IMG/VR virus record: IMGVR_UViG_3300045950_000135 | Coordinates: 1 to 25,161 of that record | Source: a virus | Reading direction: 5' to 3' (one strand) | DNA: 25,161 nucleotides | In this document: piece by piece, positions 14,832-20,627 of the stretch | Layout of the letters: each line of letters starts with the position of its first letter | Numbering within the stretch: position 1 is the first letter of the stretch | The notes under the pieces: model-generated | Database searches by the model: none | What the model saw: the letters and a program-made list of their open reading frames with translations, nothing else | Told to the model about the DNA's origin: nothing | Translations under genes and position numbers: made by a program

Positions 14832-15127
14832 TACGCACCCTTCCTTTCGATCCACGACTGAATCTTGTCTAGTTTCTTTTCAAGGATGCCGGTAAAGCGG
14901 ATGAAGTCGTCCTTGGCGGTGTAAATAAACGGCAGATCGGCCTTCAGTTCATTCAGGCCCCTCTCCAGCCGCCGGGCCTCATCCTGGCAGTCCCGGCTCA
15001 CCTGGGCGATTGTTTCCTTGTTTTCCTTGATTTCCTCGTCGATCCGCTTTTTCAGATCTCGCAAGAAATAAGCTATCGTACTAATCGCCAGCAGTGTGGC
15101 CGTTTGCACCGCCCAGGAGAGATCCAT
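14831..15127 (-). CDS. Small membrane-anchored coiled-coil protein (Mu gp25-like position)
   Basis: A 98-residue protein. An N-terminal membrane segment (WAVQTATLLAISTIAYFL) is followed by a long charged coiled coil (DLKKRIDEEIKENKETIAQVSRDCQDEARRLERGLNELKADLPFIYTAKDDFIRFTGILEKKLDKIQSWI). The arrangement is common in Mu-like phages just before the gp26/gp27 genes; in lambdoid phages a similar layout is seen in Rz-type or holin-associated proteins. A strong TAGGAGGT ribosome site precedes the ATG. It is the first gene after the control region, so it should lead the middle/late transcript. Confidence 0.65.
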   Translation of the reverse strand: MDLSWAVQTATLLAISTIAYFLRDLKKRIDEEIKENKETIAQVSRDCQDEARRLERGLNELKADLPFIYTAKDDFIRFTGILEKKLDKIQSWIERKGA

Positions 15128-15265
15128 TGAGCTACCTCCTACCGAATAGATAGATGGTATGGTTTAGATGGTTTGCATCCAAGCCCCCACCAGCCACAGG
15201 ATGCTGCTCCGCCGCCCTTCCTTCCCGGTGCGCGGCAACCCGTCGGCCGAGGCGAAGCTCCTCAC

Positions 15266-15290
15266 AAAAGCCCATTTTAGCTAAGGGCTT
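15266..15290 (-). terminator. Terminator-like hairpin in the leader of the middle operon
   Basis: On the minus strand AAGCCC (15290-15285) and GGGCTT (15273-15268) form a six-base stem around an 11-base loop, followed by a short TTTTG tail. It could end the early transcript after the Mor-type gene. It also lies downstream of the candidate promoter near 15329, so it would attenuate that transcript unless RNA polymerase is modified. The stem is modest and the U-run short. Confidence 0.5.
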
Positions 15291-15328
15291 CGACCAATGT
15301 TGCTTTCTGTTGCATCTTTCTTTGGTTA

Positions 15329-15334
15329 ATTGTA
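15329..15334 (-). promoter_or_regulatory. Candidate -10 box of a Mor-dependent middle promoter
   Basis: TACAAT on the minus strand matches the -10 consensus at five of six positions. The 17-base-upstream position reads GCAAAA, not a -35, so an activator would be needed. Mor-dependent promoters of Mu also lack a good -35. Repeats at 15373-15412 lie about 50-90 bases upstream of the implied start. Confidence 0.4.
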
Positions 15335-15372
15335 GCGGTAATTCCTTCGATTTTGCGGATTGGTCACAAATT

Positions 15373-15412
15373 GTTGACACGTTTTGTTGACACGTTTTAC
15401 TGAAACGTGTCC
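15373..15412. promoter_or_regulatory. Operator-like repeats: GTTGACACGTTTT twice direct plus inverted copy
   Basis: GTTGACACGTTTT occurs at 15373-15385 and again directly at 15386-15398. AAACGTGTCC at 15103-relative position 15403-15412 is an inverted copy, so GACACGTTT (15389-15397) and AAACGTGTC (15403-15411) form a 9-bp dyad with a five-base spacer. The region is non-coding and lies immediately after the Mor-type gene. Three copies of one element strongly suggest a protein binding site, with the adjacent Mor-type activator as the natural candidate. Confidence 0.75.
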
Positions 15413-15424
15413 GAGATGGCGCGT

Positions 15425-15730
15425 TCAAAGCCCTTTAAGGCTGACTGACAATGGCGAATTCTCAATAACTCTTCGGATACTGCGTTCCGACATCTCGAAT
15501 TTCCGGGACAAATCATCAATGTTGTATCCATTGAACTCCGCCCTGATCCGCCGGTCACGGGCTTCTTGGACTATGCGTGCCGGTTGCGGGAAGTAAAGCT
15601 GCCGCCCGCCGAACTCGTGGGCCAGCATCAGGGTTGCTTCGAGCCCGATCAGCTCCGCCATCCGGTGATACGGCTCCGGCAGATCTTCCGTCTCAATCTC
15701 GATGTTATCCCGCTCCTGCAGCTCCCGCAT
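15425..15730 (-). CDS. Mor-family transcription activator
   Basis: A 101-residue activator of middle/late phage genes. 'LPEPYHRMAELIGLEATLMLAHEFGGRQLYFPQPARIVQEARDRRIRAEFNGYNIDDLSRKFEMSERSIRRVI' has the Mor/C hallmarks: 'IGLEA...L...FGG..LY.P', then 'R...I..EFNG.N...L...F..SER..R.I', the last part being the helix-turn-helix (about residues 70-92). The frame is open to 15838, but the ATG at 15730 with AAGGAGG upstream fits family length. It is the last gene before the control region, as Mor is the last early gene in Mu. No second activator of the C type is seen in this window. Confidence 0.9.
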   Translation of the reverse strand: MRELQERDNIEIETEDLPEPYHRMAELIGLEATLMLAHEFGGRQLYFPQPARIVQEARDRRIRAEFNGYNIDDLSRKFEMSERSIRRVIENSPLSVSLKGL

Positions 15731-15747
15731 CGCCTCACGCTCCTCCT

Positions 15748-16152
15748 TTAGGCTTCTTCGGCAGCGCCTTGCTCCTGGCGCTCCAAGAGCTTCTTGAGTC
15801 CCTCGATTACCCGCCATGCCTGGGGGGTCGTCAGCCACTCCAGCCGGTCCACGCCGGCGTACTTCTTCACAAAACCTTGGACCCGCTTGGGGTTATCCGC
15901 CCAGCCCAGCGCCCGGGCCAGTTCGTTGATCTTCCAGATCTGTTTCCTGCTGGCCCGTCCGGATCGCGTGCGGCCGATCCGGCGCTCAAGTTCATCAATC
16001 ACCCGGATCGCCTCCGCCTTTGTGAGCTTTGACATGCTCTCCTTGCCGGCCACGTTTTGGATGACAGCCCGCCGCAGATCGTCGTCAATTCCCAGTTCCC
16101 GCGTCACCGCGAAGATCTTCTTTCGCTGCGCCGCCGTAATCGGTTCACCCAT
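15748..16152 (-). CDS. gemA: GemA-like regulatory protein (Mu gp16, DUF1018)
   Basis: A 134-residue protein. 'ITAAQRKKIFAVTRELGIDDDLRRAVIQNVAGKESMSKLTKAEAIRVIDELE' and 'ASRKQIWKINELARALGWADNPKRVQGFVKKYAGVDRLEWLTTPQAWRVIEGLKKLLER' are both signature parts of the DUF1018/GemA family: 'iT..Q...I......lG..d...R......G..S...LT..EA..vi..L' then 'as..Qi..I..L...lGw'. In Mu, GemA influences host gyrase and DNA-related gene expression early in infection. The start overlaps the upstream zinc-ribbon gene by eight bases (ATGGGTGA). Confidence 0.9.
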   Translation of the reverse strand: MGEPITAAQRKKIFAVTRELGIDDDLRRAVIQNVAGKESMSKLTKAEAIRVIDELERRIGRTRSGRASRKQIWKINELARALGWADNPKRVQGFVKKYAGVDRLEWLTTPQAWRVIEGLKKLLERQEQGAAEEA

Positions 16153-16300
16153 TTACTTCACCTCCGATTTCAGACGACTTGCTTTGCCCTTCCGGCGGCG
16201 GTATCTCGGCCCCGCAATCCCCGTAAGGACACTCCCAGGTCCCCTGGCCGTCGGCGGAGTAGGACTTGCGGCCGCAAGTCGGGCATTTGCGTTCAACCAT
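16145..16300 (-). CDS. Small zinc-ribbon protein
   Basis: A 51-residue protein from the ATG at 16300; an earlier start is possible but has no better ribosome site. Two cysteine pairs, C-P-T-C (MVERKCPTCGRKSY) and C-P-Y-G-D-C (TWECPYGDCGAEI), form a typical zinc ribbon. The C-terminal tail is acidic and polar. Small zinc ribbons are frequent among early phage proteins; DNA, RNA or polymerase binding cannot be told apart here. It is coupled to gemA by overlap. Confidence 0.7.
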   Translation of the reverse strand: MVERKCPTCGRKSYSADGQGTWECPYGDCGAEIPPPEGQSKSSEIGGEVNG

Positions 16301-16325
16301 CGGTGCCACCACCCTCTTTCTGTAC

Positions 16326-16766
16326 TCACTCAATGACCTTGTTGTTCTTGACACATTCCTTAAAATCCAGTTCGCTCTGCGCTGGCTCCTTATCCGCGTC
16401 CAACTTGAGCGAAAGTTGGCCTATCATCTCGGTCACCCACCCGGTGCGGTCGTAAGCCTTGGCTCTGTGCAGGATCGATACGGCTCGCCGGATTAATGAG
16501 CGCCGCACCTGGCGCAGCTCCTGGGCATCTGTAATGATGTAGTATCCGCCCGGCACTGCCGAAGTGGAGCCGATAGGGAGGCGGTGGTGCTCGACCAGTG
16601 TTTTCACGATCTCCCGAATTTTGCGCTCATCCAGCCCGGTCTTGTAGCTCAGGTGCCGCACGGCCACCGCCTTGCTCCGCCCCCGGCACTTGGCGATGAT
16701 TTCGGCCACCCGGCGCTCTTCCGGAGACATCCGGGGCATCAAACTTGCCTGATCCACCTGTGCCAC
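16326..16766 (-). CDS. Winged-helix-like early protein
   Basis: A 146-residue protein beginning at GTG (16766; a second GTG at 16757 is better spaced from AAGCGAGG). 'MSPEERRVAEIIAKCRGRSKAVAVRHLSYKTGLDERKIREIVKTLVEHHRLPIGSTSAVPGGYYIITDAQELRQVRRSLIRRAVSILHRA' reads as a winged helix: recognition helix 'DERKIREIVKTLVEHH', wing 'PIGS....GGYYIIT', then a helix with 'R...l..RA..il.r', as in many Firmicute phage replication-region proteins. Exact role is unknown; DNA binding is inferred. Confidence 0.7.
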   Translation of the reverse strand: MAQVDQASLMPRMSPEERRVAEIIAKCRGRSKAVAVRHLSYKTGLDERKIREIVKTLVEHHRLPIGSTSAVPGGYYIITDAQELRQVRRSLIRRAVSILHRAKAYDRTGWVTEMIGQLSLKLDADKEPAQSELDFKECVKNNKVIE

Positions 16767-16772
16767 CTCGCT

Positions 16773-17009
16773 TCACTTGACCGTCACCGCCACGAACATC
16801 CCGTCGTATTCCCGAGCCAGCACCACGGCCCGGGAGCTCCCCCGGAGCCTCACGTGGTACTTGCCGTCCTCAAGCCTTTTCAGGCTTCGCTTTCGGATCG
16901 TATTTGCGATCCAGGCCCGCTGCGCCGCGGGAGATGCATTCCCGATCCTCTCCTGGTAGCGCTCCACAAAGTGTCCGGTGAGAAAAACCGTTACCCGCCT
17001 TTTCCTCAT
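16773..17009 (-). CDS. Small basic hypothetical protein
   Basis: A 78-residue protein, counted from the ATG at 17009 with GGGTGA five bases upstream. 'RVTVFLTGHFVERYQERIGNASPAAQRAWIANTIRKRSLKRLEDGKYHVRLRGSSRAVVLAREYDGMFVAVTVK' has a strand, the 'HF.ERY.ER' helix, and a C-terminal beta sheet with Arg. This resembles the compact alpha/beta layout of small RelE/DUF4258-like proteins, but I cannot make a firm match. It is part of the tightly spaced early operon. Confidence 0.6.
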   Translation of the reverse strand: MRKRRVTVFLTGHFVERYQERIGNASPAAQRAWIANTIRKRSLKRLEDGKYHVRLRGSSRAVVLAREYDGMFVAVTVK

Positions 17010-17025
17010 CGGTGTCACCCGCCAA

Positions 17026-17382
17026 TCAACTAAGATACAGCTTCTTGATCATCTCCTGTTCTTTCTTCCGGTCTCTGGAATCGCCGCCCGTGCCAGGTCG
17101 GGCTTGTAGAACATACCTTGGCCACAGTCCTTCGATTCTTGCCAAGTGATCAATCCGGTTTTTCCAGTACGGCTCCGTAAACGCCCAGTCAATGCATTTA
17201 CGCCACTCATCCAAGCTCGGAGCATTTTGGCCGGCCAGCATCACCCTGGCCGTTGCCAGCTGCTTCAGGTGCCAATCGCGTGGGAAGCGGAGCACCCCGC
17301 GCTTCTTGAGCGCTTCCTTGAGATAGTTGACTAGTGCCTTTTCGTCCTCCGCGTAACCCGTCTCAGACCCCCTTGGCGTCAC
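17026..17382 (-). CDS. Early hypothetical protein, possibly replication-linked
   Basis: A 118-residue protein starting at GTG. 'LRFPRDWHLKQLATARVMLAGQNAPSLDEWRKCIDWAFTEPYWKNRIDHLARIEGLWPRYVLQ' is reminiscent of the C-terminal part of phage replisome-organiser proteins, where 'W...I.wa..d.yW...i.....l...W..y' recurs. The N-terminal DNA-binding half of such proteins is absent here, and a winged-helix gene lies two genes downstream. Function is tentative. The upstream 87-base gap holds two hairpins. Confidence 0.5.
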   Translation of the reverse strand: MTPRGSETGYAEDEKALVNYLKEALKKRGVLRFPRDWHLKQLATARVMLAGQNAPSLDEWRKCIDWAFTEPYWKNRIDHLARIEGLWPRYVLQARPGTGGDSRDRKKEQEMIKKLYLS

Positions 17383-17413
17383 CGTTCACCGACAACCCCC
17401 TTTCGCGGCTCCT

Positions 17414-17471
17414 CTTCCCGTCACCCGGACAGCGCCCTGGCAACGGGAAGGGGAGAGGGGAACATCCCCTC
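17414..17471. repeat. Inverted repeats at the end of the gam gene
   Basis: GAGGGGA (17455-17461) and TCCCCTC (17465-17471) form a perfect seven-base stem with a three-base loop that covers the gam stop codon. Further downstream in the transcript, ACGGGAAG (17443-17450) pairs with CTTCCCGT (17414-17421). No T-run is present. The GGGGAGAGG word is shared with the spacer at 4445-4627, so this may be another dispersed palindromic repeat. Confidence 0.5.
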
Positions 17472-17982
17472 AGCCCTGATCGCGCAACCTTTCGCGATCC
17501 CACTCGTACCAAAACACATCGTCCACATCGACACCCGCGCCCACCTTTAAGATCTCGGCGGGGGGGTATTTTTTCAGTGCTTCCTTGTCCACCTTTTCCG
17601 GCGCCTGCACAATGCAGTCAGTCATCCCGCGGGCCTTGAGCTTCTTGATAATCTCCGCCAGTTTCGCGGCTGCCCGGGGCAGTTGTATCTTGGTGCTCTT
17701 CCGGAAACCCAGCTTGCCGAAGTTGAGGAGCATGGTTTTCTTCTTGCCCAGTTCATCCCGATGCGCCTCGGTGAACTCCTTGATTTCCACCTCAAGCTTT
17801 TTGACCCGATCCTTGTGCGGCTTGGCCCGCATCTCGGCATCCAACTTCAGATCGTGGATCTTCTCTGTCAGCTCAGCCTCAATAGCCTCGACGGCCAGCT
17901 CACATTCCCCGATCTCCTTGAGGTTTAAGTTGACATCGTCCCAACTCCGCAACGCCGTTCCTTCCATCCGCACTCTCGGCAT
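17470..17982 (-). CDS. gam: Mu Gam-like host-nuclease inhibitor / DNA-end-binding protein
   Basis: A 170-residue protein from the ATG at 17982, with AAGGAG upstream. 'LRSWDDVNLNLKEIGECELAVEAIEAELTEKIHDLKLDAEMRAKPHKDRVKKLEVEIKEFTEAHRDEL' is the Gam coiled-coil pair. 'KKKTMLLNFGKLGFRKSTKIQLPRAAAKLAEIIKKLKARGMTDCIVQAPEKVDKEALKKYP' is the conserved core 'r...l.fG..gfR......' and 'L...g..d.i.....v.k.al'. Mu Gam is a Ku-like protein that coats DNA ends and blocks exonucleases. It sits in the early operon after transposase genes as in Mu. Confidence 0.92.
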   Translation of the reverse strand: MPRVRMEGTALRSWDDVNLNLKEIGECELAVEAIEAELTEKIHDLKLDAEMRAKPHKDRVKKLEVEIKEFTEAHRDELGKKKTMLLNFGKLGFRKSTKIQLPRAAAKLAEIIKKLKARGMTDCIVQAPEKVDKEALKKYPPAEILKVGAGVDVDDVFWYEWDRERLRDQG

Positions 17983-18007
17983 CGGCAATCACTCCTTCGT
18001 GTGTGGC

Positions 18008-18895
18008 TTATAGGACCAATTTAGCGTTCTTGAGTATTTCTATCCGCGACTCACTCTGGGTCAAATAGTTCAGCAAAACCTCGGCGACCCTGTCGGTGAT
18101 CGTTTCGTTTTGCAGTATCCGGCGACAACACTCTTTATCTGCCTCGAAGGCATCGATCAGCTTGATGACATCCGCCACGGAAACCAGCTTCTCTCCGTAC
18201 CCTTCCGGTATGTCTTCGTCGTCGGTCAGCCCTGGATCTGCACATCTGCATCCCGAACCGCAACCGGACCCGCAGGTGGCCAGCGTGTGATCGAGTCTCT
18301 CCTGGCGGGAATCAGGTCCGGAGTCTCCGGCCGGTGTCTTGCCAGGTCTGAGGCTTACGCCGATGAGCTTCTGCTTGCGCTTCCAGGCGTAAAACAGGTC
18401 AGACCGCTTCTCAATACCGCACGCTTTCATAATTTGCAGATCGGTCCAGCCAGCCATCTTCAGTTCGCGATATTTCTCCGCCGTCAAGACCTCGCGCCAG
18501 TCCTGGCCTTTAGGGACTCCATCTGTTTGGAGCACCAATCCCAGGTCTCCGGTCTCAGTCACCGCCGGTGGCACCGGCGCACTGTCCCCATCAGCTCTCA
18601 TCTGATCATCCCCCTTTCTCTGTTCTTGCAGGGCCGGGCCGTCGCGCTGGACCACGCGGACCCGGACCCCGCTGATGATGTGACTCCTCGACACCGAGAA
18701 CGTGAACCCCAGTCGGTGGCGAACCTCCAGGAAACGCACGGCCACTTTAACGATCTCCCCGACCTTGCCGTAATCGCGGTCATTCTCTTCCTTTATTCCA
18801 CCCGCCACCCAGTCGATTTCGACTACATCCCCCGGGCGATACAACTCCTGCAGTGCAGGTACAGTGGGGGGGGGGGGGGGTGATCTTCTGGCCAC
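18008..18895 (-). CDS. Early protein with C15 tract after the start codon; KOW-like and HTH-like parts
   Basis: A 295-residue reading frame starting at GTG, with AGGTGA six bases upstream. Codons 6-10 are a run of 15 cytosines, read as five prolines. Residues about 17-80 (RPGDVVEIDWVAGGIKEENDRDYGKVGEIVKVAVRFLEVRHRLGFTFSVSRSHI) look like a small SH3/KOW-type barrel. Residues about 135-170 ('LTAEKYRELKMAGWTDLQIMKACGIEKRSDLFYAWKRKQKL') look like a homeodomain-type HTH. A Cys-rich stretch (CGSGCGSGCRC) and a helical C-terminus follow. An internal ATG at 18601 with AAAGGGGG upstream could give a separate 197-residue product. Any one-base change in the C-run stops the full-length frame early. Function unknown. 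Confidence 0.65.
   Translation of the reverse strand: MARRSPPPPPTVPALQELYRPGDVVEIDWVAGGIKEENDRDYGKVGEIVKVAVRFLEVRHRLGFTFSVSRSHIISGVRVRVVQRDGPALQEQRKGDDQMRADGDSAPVPPAVTETGDLGLVLQTDGVPKGQDWREVLTAEKYRELKMAGWTDLQIMKACGIEKRSDLFYAWKRKQKLIGVSLRPGKTPAGDSGPDSRQERLDHTLATCGSGCGSGCRCADPGLTDDEDIPEGYGEKLVSVADVIKLIDAFEADKECCRRILQNETITDRVAEVLLNYLTQSESRIEILKNAKLVL
18866..18880. repeat. G15/C15 homopolymer tract
   Basis: Fifteen consecutive G on the plus strand, equal to C15 in the coding strand of the 18008-18895 gene, five codons after its GTG start. With 14 C the frame stops at a TAG 19 codons past the tract start; with 16 C it stops at a TGA about 33 codons past it. Tracts of this length are unstable in replication and are classic phase-variation sites; a sequencing length error is the other option. 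Confidence 0.9.
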
Positions 18896-18943
18896 CGGTG
18901 GTCACCTCGCCATCACTGGGGCCGTCTTATAAGCAACCAGCAC

Positions 18944-19432
18944 CTACTTGCGTCCCCAGCGCAGAGCGTCGTTCCTGGCCGCCGACCCGGCGCCCATATA
19001 AAGATCGATTGACCTGCCCCGGATGGCCGCTCCCGTGTCTTCGGCCATCCGCCAACCCAGCCCTTGAACGTAGATCCAGCTGCCCAGGGGGATGACTCCG
19101 GGGTCCACCGCCACGGTGTGTCCCGGTACCGGAATAGTCATGCTGGCTGTGAAACCGTCGCCATTCCCGCACTGCGCGGTGTAAGCTGTGGACTCGAACG
19201 TCTCCACCTGCCAGATTTCCAACCACTCCTGCCACCGCGCCCGCAACTCCTCGTTTTCCCGCCGCAGCTCAACAATCTCGTCCAGCAGCATCCGGTTGAG
19301 GTCCAGCAGCTCCTGTCTGTCGGCAAGTTCTTTCTGCAGCCTATCGGCTCCGGACAAATAGCTGTGCCCGATGACCAGGAGACCAAGCAAGAGCAGCACC
19401 GCAGGCAGAATCTTTAACCGTTCCTTCACCAT
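18944..19432 (-). CDS. Membrane-anchored 3D-domain protein (putative peptidoglycan lytic transglycosylase-like)
   Basis: A 162-residue protein from the ATG at 19432 with AAGGTGG upstream. It has a basic start and one membrane segment (ILPAVLLLLGLLVIGHSYL, residues about 7-25). A coiled coil follows (RLQKELADRQELLDLNRMLLDEIVELRRENEELRARWQEW). The 3D domain spans residues about 78-162: 'STAYTAQCGNGDGFTASM', 'TVAVDPGVIPLGSWIYVQGLGWRMAEDTGAAIRGRSIDLYMG', which contains the three aspartates (VDPG, AEDTG, IDLY) that name the family. Related domains in YabE and MltA-like enzymes act on cell-wall glycan. It should sit outside the membrane facing the wall. Its place in the early region is unusual for a lysis gene. 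Confidence 0.85.
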   Translation of the reverse strand: MVKERLKILPAVLLLLGLLVIGHSYLSGADRLQKELADRQELLDLNRMLLDEIVELRRENEELRARWQEWLEIWQVETFESTAYTAQCGNGDGFTASMTIPVPGHTVAVDPGVIPLGSWIYVQGLGWRMAEDTGAAIRGRSIDLYMGAGSAARNDALRWGRK

Positions 19433-19466
19433 CACACCACCTTGACTCAAGAATCGGGGTCCCCGT

Positions 19467-19556
19467 TTAACCACCGTTCCGCGCCGCCAACCCGGCCAAC
19501 GTAACCAGGGCCAGGGCGATAAACCCGGCAGCAACCCAATCAGCCAACACCATCAT
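19467..19556 (-). CDS. 29-residue single-span membrane peptide
   Basis: A short frame (MMVLADWVAAGFIALALV... then TLAGLAARNGG and TAA) that consists almost wholly of one hydrophobic helix with an Arg-Asn-Gly-Gly end. Two adjacent in-frame ATGs at 19556 and 19553 follow a GAGGTGA ribosome site inside the end of the preceding gene, and the frame overlaps that gene's stop. It fills the only gap between that gene and the 3D-domain gene. No function is known; it could be a small regulator or partner of the neighbouring membrane protein. Confidence 0.5.
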   Translation of the reverse strand: MMVLADWVAAGFIALALVTLAGLAARNGG

Positions 19557-19887
19557 CCATCACCTCGTACACTTCCGGCACACACATGGCACAAAGCGCT
19601 TCGTCCTCGATCTCCGCACCAACACGCCGGTCGTCTTCGCTCACCAGCCCACCGCACCGCCGGCAAGGCACCTGCCAGCCTTTTTCCGCCAGTACCCGGG
19701 CCGGTACCCGACCGGCCTCCGCGTATTGGTCAAACTCCTTGACGCGCCGGACCGAGATCTCGGTCCTGGTCGGCATTATTTGGGGATCTTCTACCGCCCC
19801 GAATGCCTCATCGCGCGTCCGGGTGAAGACCACCTGGCTGCCGAGAGCATCCGTTACCACCCAGGCCCGCAGGTTTTGCTCGGGCAT
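19540..19887 (-). CDS. Early hypothetical protein with CxxC pair
   Basis: A 115-residue protein from the ATG at 19887, with AGGTGA upstream. The first half is 'NLRAWVVTDALGSQVVFTRTRDEAFGAVEDPQIMPTRTEISVRRVKEFDQYAEAGRVPARVLAEKGWQVPC'. The C-terminal half has C-R-R-C and C-A-M-C pairs (VPCRRCGGLVSEDD..., ALCAMCVPEVYEV), a probable zinc site. Small Cys-pair proteins of this kind are common in Firmicute phages. No function recognised. Confidence 0.65.
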   Translation of the reverse strand: MPEQNLRAWVVTDALGSQVVFTRTRDEAFGAVEDPQIMPTRTEISVRRVKEFDQYAEAGRVPARVLAEKGWQVPCRRCGGLVSEDDRRVGAEIEDEALCAMCVPEVYEVMDDGVG

Positions 19888-19893
19888 CAAATC

Positions 19894-20205
19894 TCACCTC
19901 ACAATCCGCTCCGCCGCCTGCCCCCACAGATCAAAGTGGGGGAGACCGCTATTGCTCACGTGCATCCAAGATTCCGGTATCCCGTTTGCCCGCCCCCAGC
20001 TCCGGAGCTTGTCCGGATGGCTGCAGAGCACCTTGACGATCAGTCGGCCCCGGTGCCGGTGGCGAATCACAGCGATTTCGCCGGCCCGGGCCTTGCCCAG
20101 TGCCACCGCCCGCTCGTCAGGCCATCGCTGCCACCCATCCACGAACAAGGGCAGAGAATCCGACGCATAGTCCCGCAAGATTTCACAGGCTTCGTGGTAC
20201 AGCAC
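19894..20205 (-). CDS. DUF4031-like early protein
   Basis: A 103-residue protein starting at GTG that shares one base with the upstream stop (TAGTG). The C-terminal part 'HPDKLRSWGRANGIPESWMHVSNSGLPHFDLWGQAAERIVR' matches the pattern I know from DUF4031: a 'L..fA...G.p..W.......PH.Dl......' block. The N-terminal half is 'MLYHEACEILRDYASDSLPLFVDGWQRWPDERAVALGKARAGEIAVIRHRHRGRLIVKVLCS'. Function of the family is unknown to me. Confidence 0.55.
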   Translation of the reverse strand: MLYHEACEILRDYASDSLPLFVDGWQRWPDERAVALGKARAGEIAVIRHRHRGRLIVKVLCSHPDKLRSWGRANGIPESWMHVSNSGLPHFDLWGQAAERIVR

Positions 20206-20405
20206 TACATCATCGCCGCCCTGATCATCTGACCAACCAGTACCAGGCCCGCCAGGCCAATAATCACCCAGCCCAGCCAGCTCAGCTTGTCCTCGACGAG
20301 TCCGCGCTCAACACGACCCAAGAACTCATCCGAGGTACCCAGCAGTGTACGGATGGCCTGTCCATCCAGCTTGTAGCTCTTGCGCTTCAGACTCATCTGA
20401 GGCAT
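20205..20405 (-). CDS. Small protein with C-terminal membrane anchor
   Basis: A 66-residue protein. A basic, polar N-terminus (MPQMSLKRKSYKLDGQAIRTLLGTSDEFLGRVERGLVEDKLS) is followed by one hydrophobic segment (WLGWVIIGLAGLVLVGQMI). AGGAGG eight bases upstream fixes the ATG at 20405. It overlaps the end of the upstream small gene. Early membrane proteins of Mu-like phages can be linked to superinfection exclusion, but no specific match is seen. Confidence 0.6.
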   Translation of the reverse strand: MPQMSLKRKSYKLDGQAIRTLLGTSDEFLGRVERGLVEDKLSWLGWVIIGLAGLVLVGQMIRAAMM

Positions 20406-20593
20406 TCAGCAATTCCTCCTAACCTGGGCAGCGCCAGGGCGACACAATCCCTGGCTATGTCCCAGTACACCACCATGCTTTGCCCCGCCCGGTCGGTGAT
20501 CAGCCGTCCGGCCGGCAGAAGGGGGAAGTCCTCGACCCTGATCGCATCCAAATGGAAGTTTGCCTCTATCCAATCCCGGACCGCCTTCTCCAT
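20393..20593 (-). CDS. Small early hypothetical protein
   Basis: A 66-residue protein. The ATG at 20593 with GGGG upstream is preferred over the in-frame TTG at 20599. 'MEKAVRDWIEANFHLDAIRVEDFPLLPAGRLITDRAGQSMVVYWDIARDCVALALPRLGGIAECLR' shows a helix followed by a small alpha/beta body. I do not recognise it. It lies directly after the MuB-type gene and overlaps the next gene by 13 bases. Confidence 0.55.
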   Translation of the reverse strand: MEKAVRDWIEANFHLDAIRVEDFPLLPAGRLITDRAGQSMVVYWDIARDCVALALPRLGGIAECLR

Positions 20594-20627
20594 TGCCAAT
20601 CACCCCTTGCGCCGAGGGTTTCGGCAT

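Noticed and set aside
15374-15392. Two TTGACA words on the plus strand as -35 boxes of a plus-strand promoter
   Set aside because: No suitable -10 lies 16-18 bases downstream of either, and no plus-strand gene follows; they are part of the repeated operator element.
15132-15428. Minus-strand frame of 98 codons in the control region
   Set aside because: It covers the operator repeats, promoter-like box and hairpin, has no ribosome site and no protein-like pattern.
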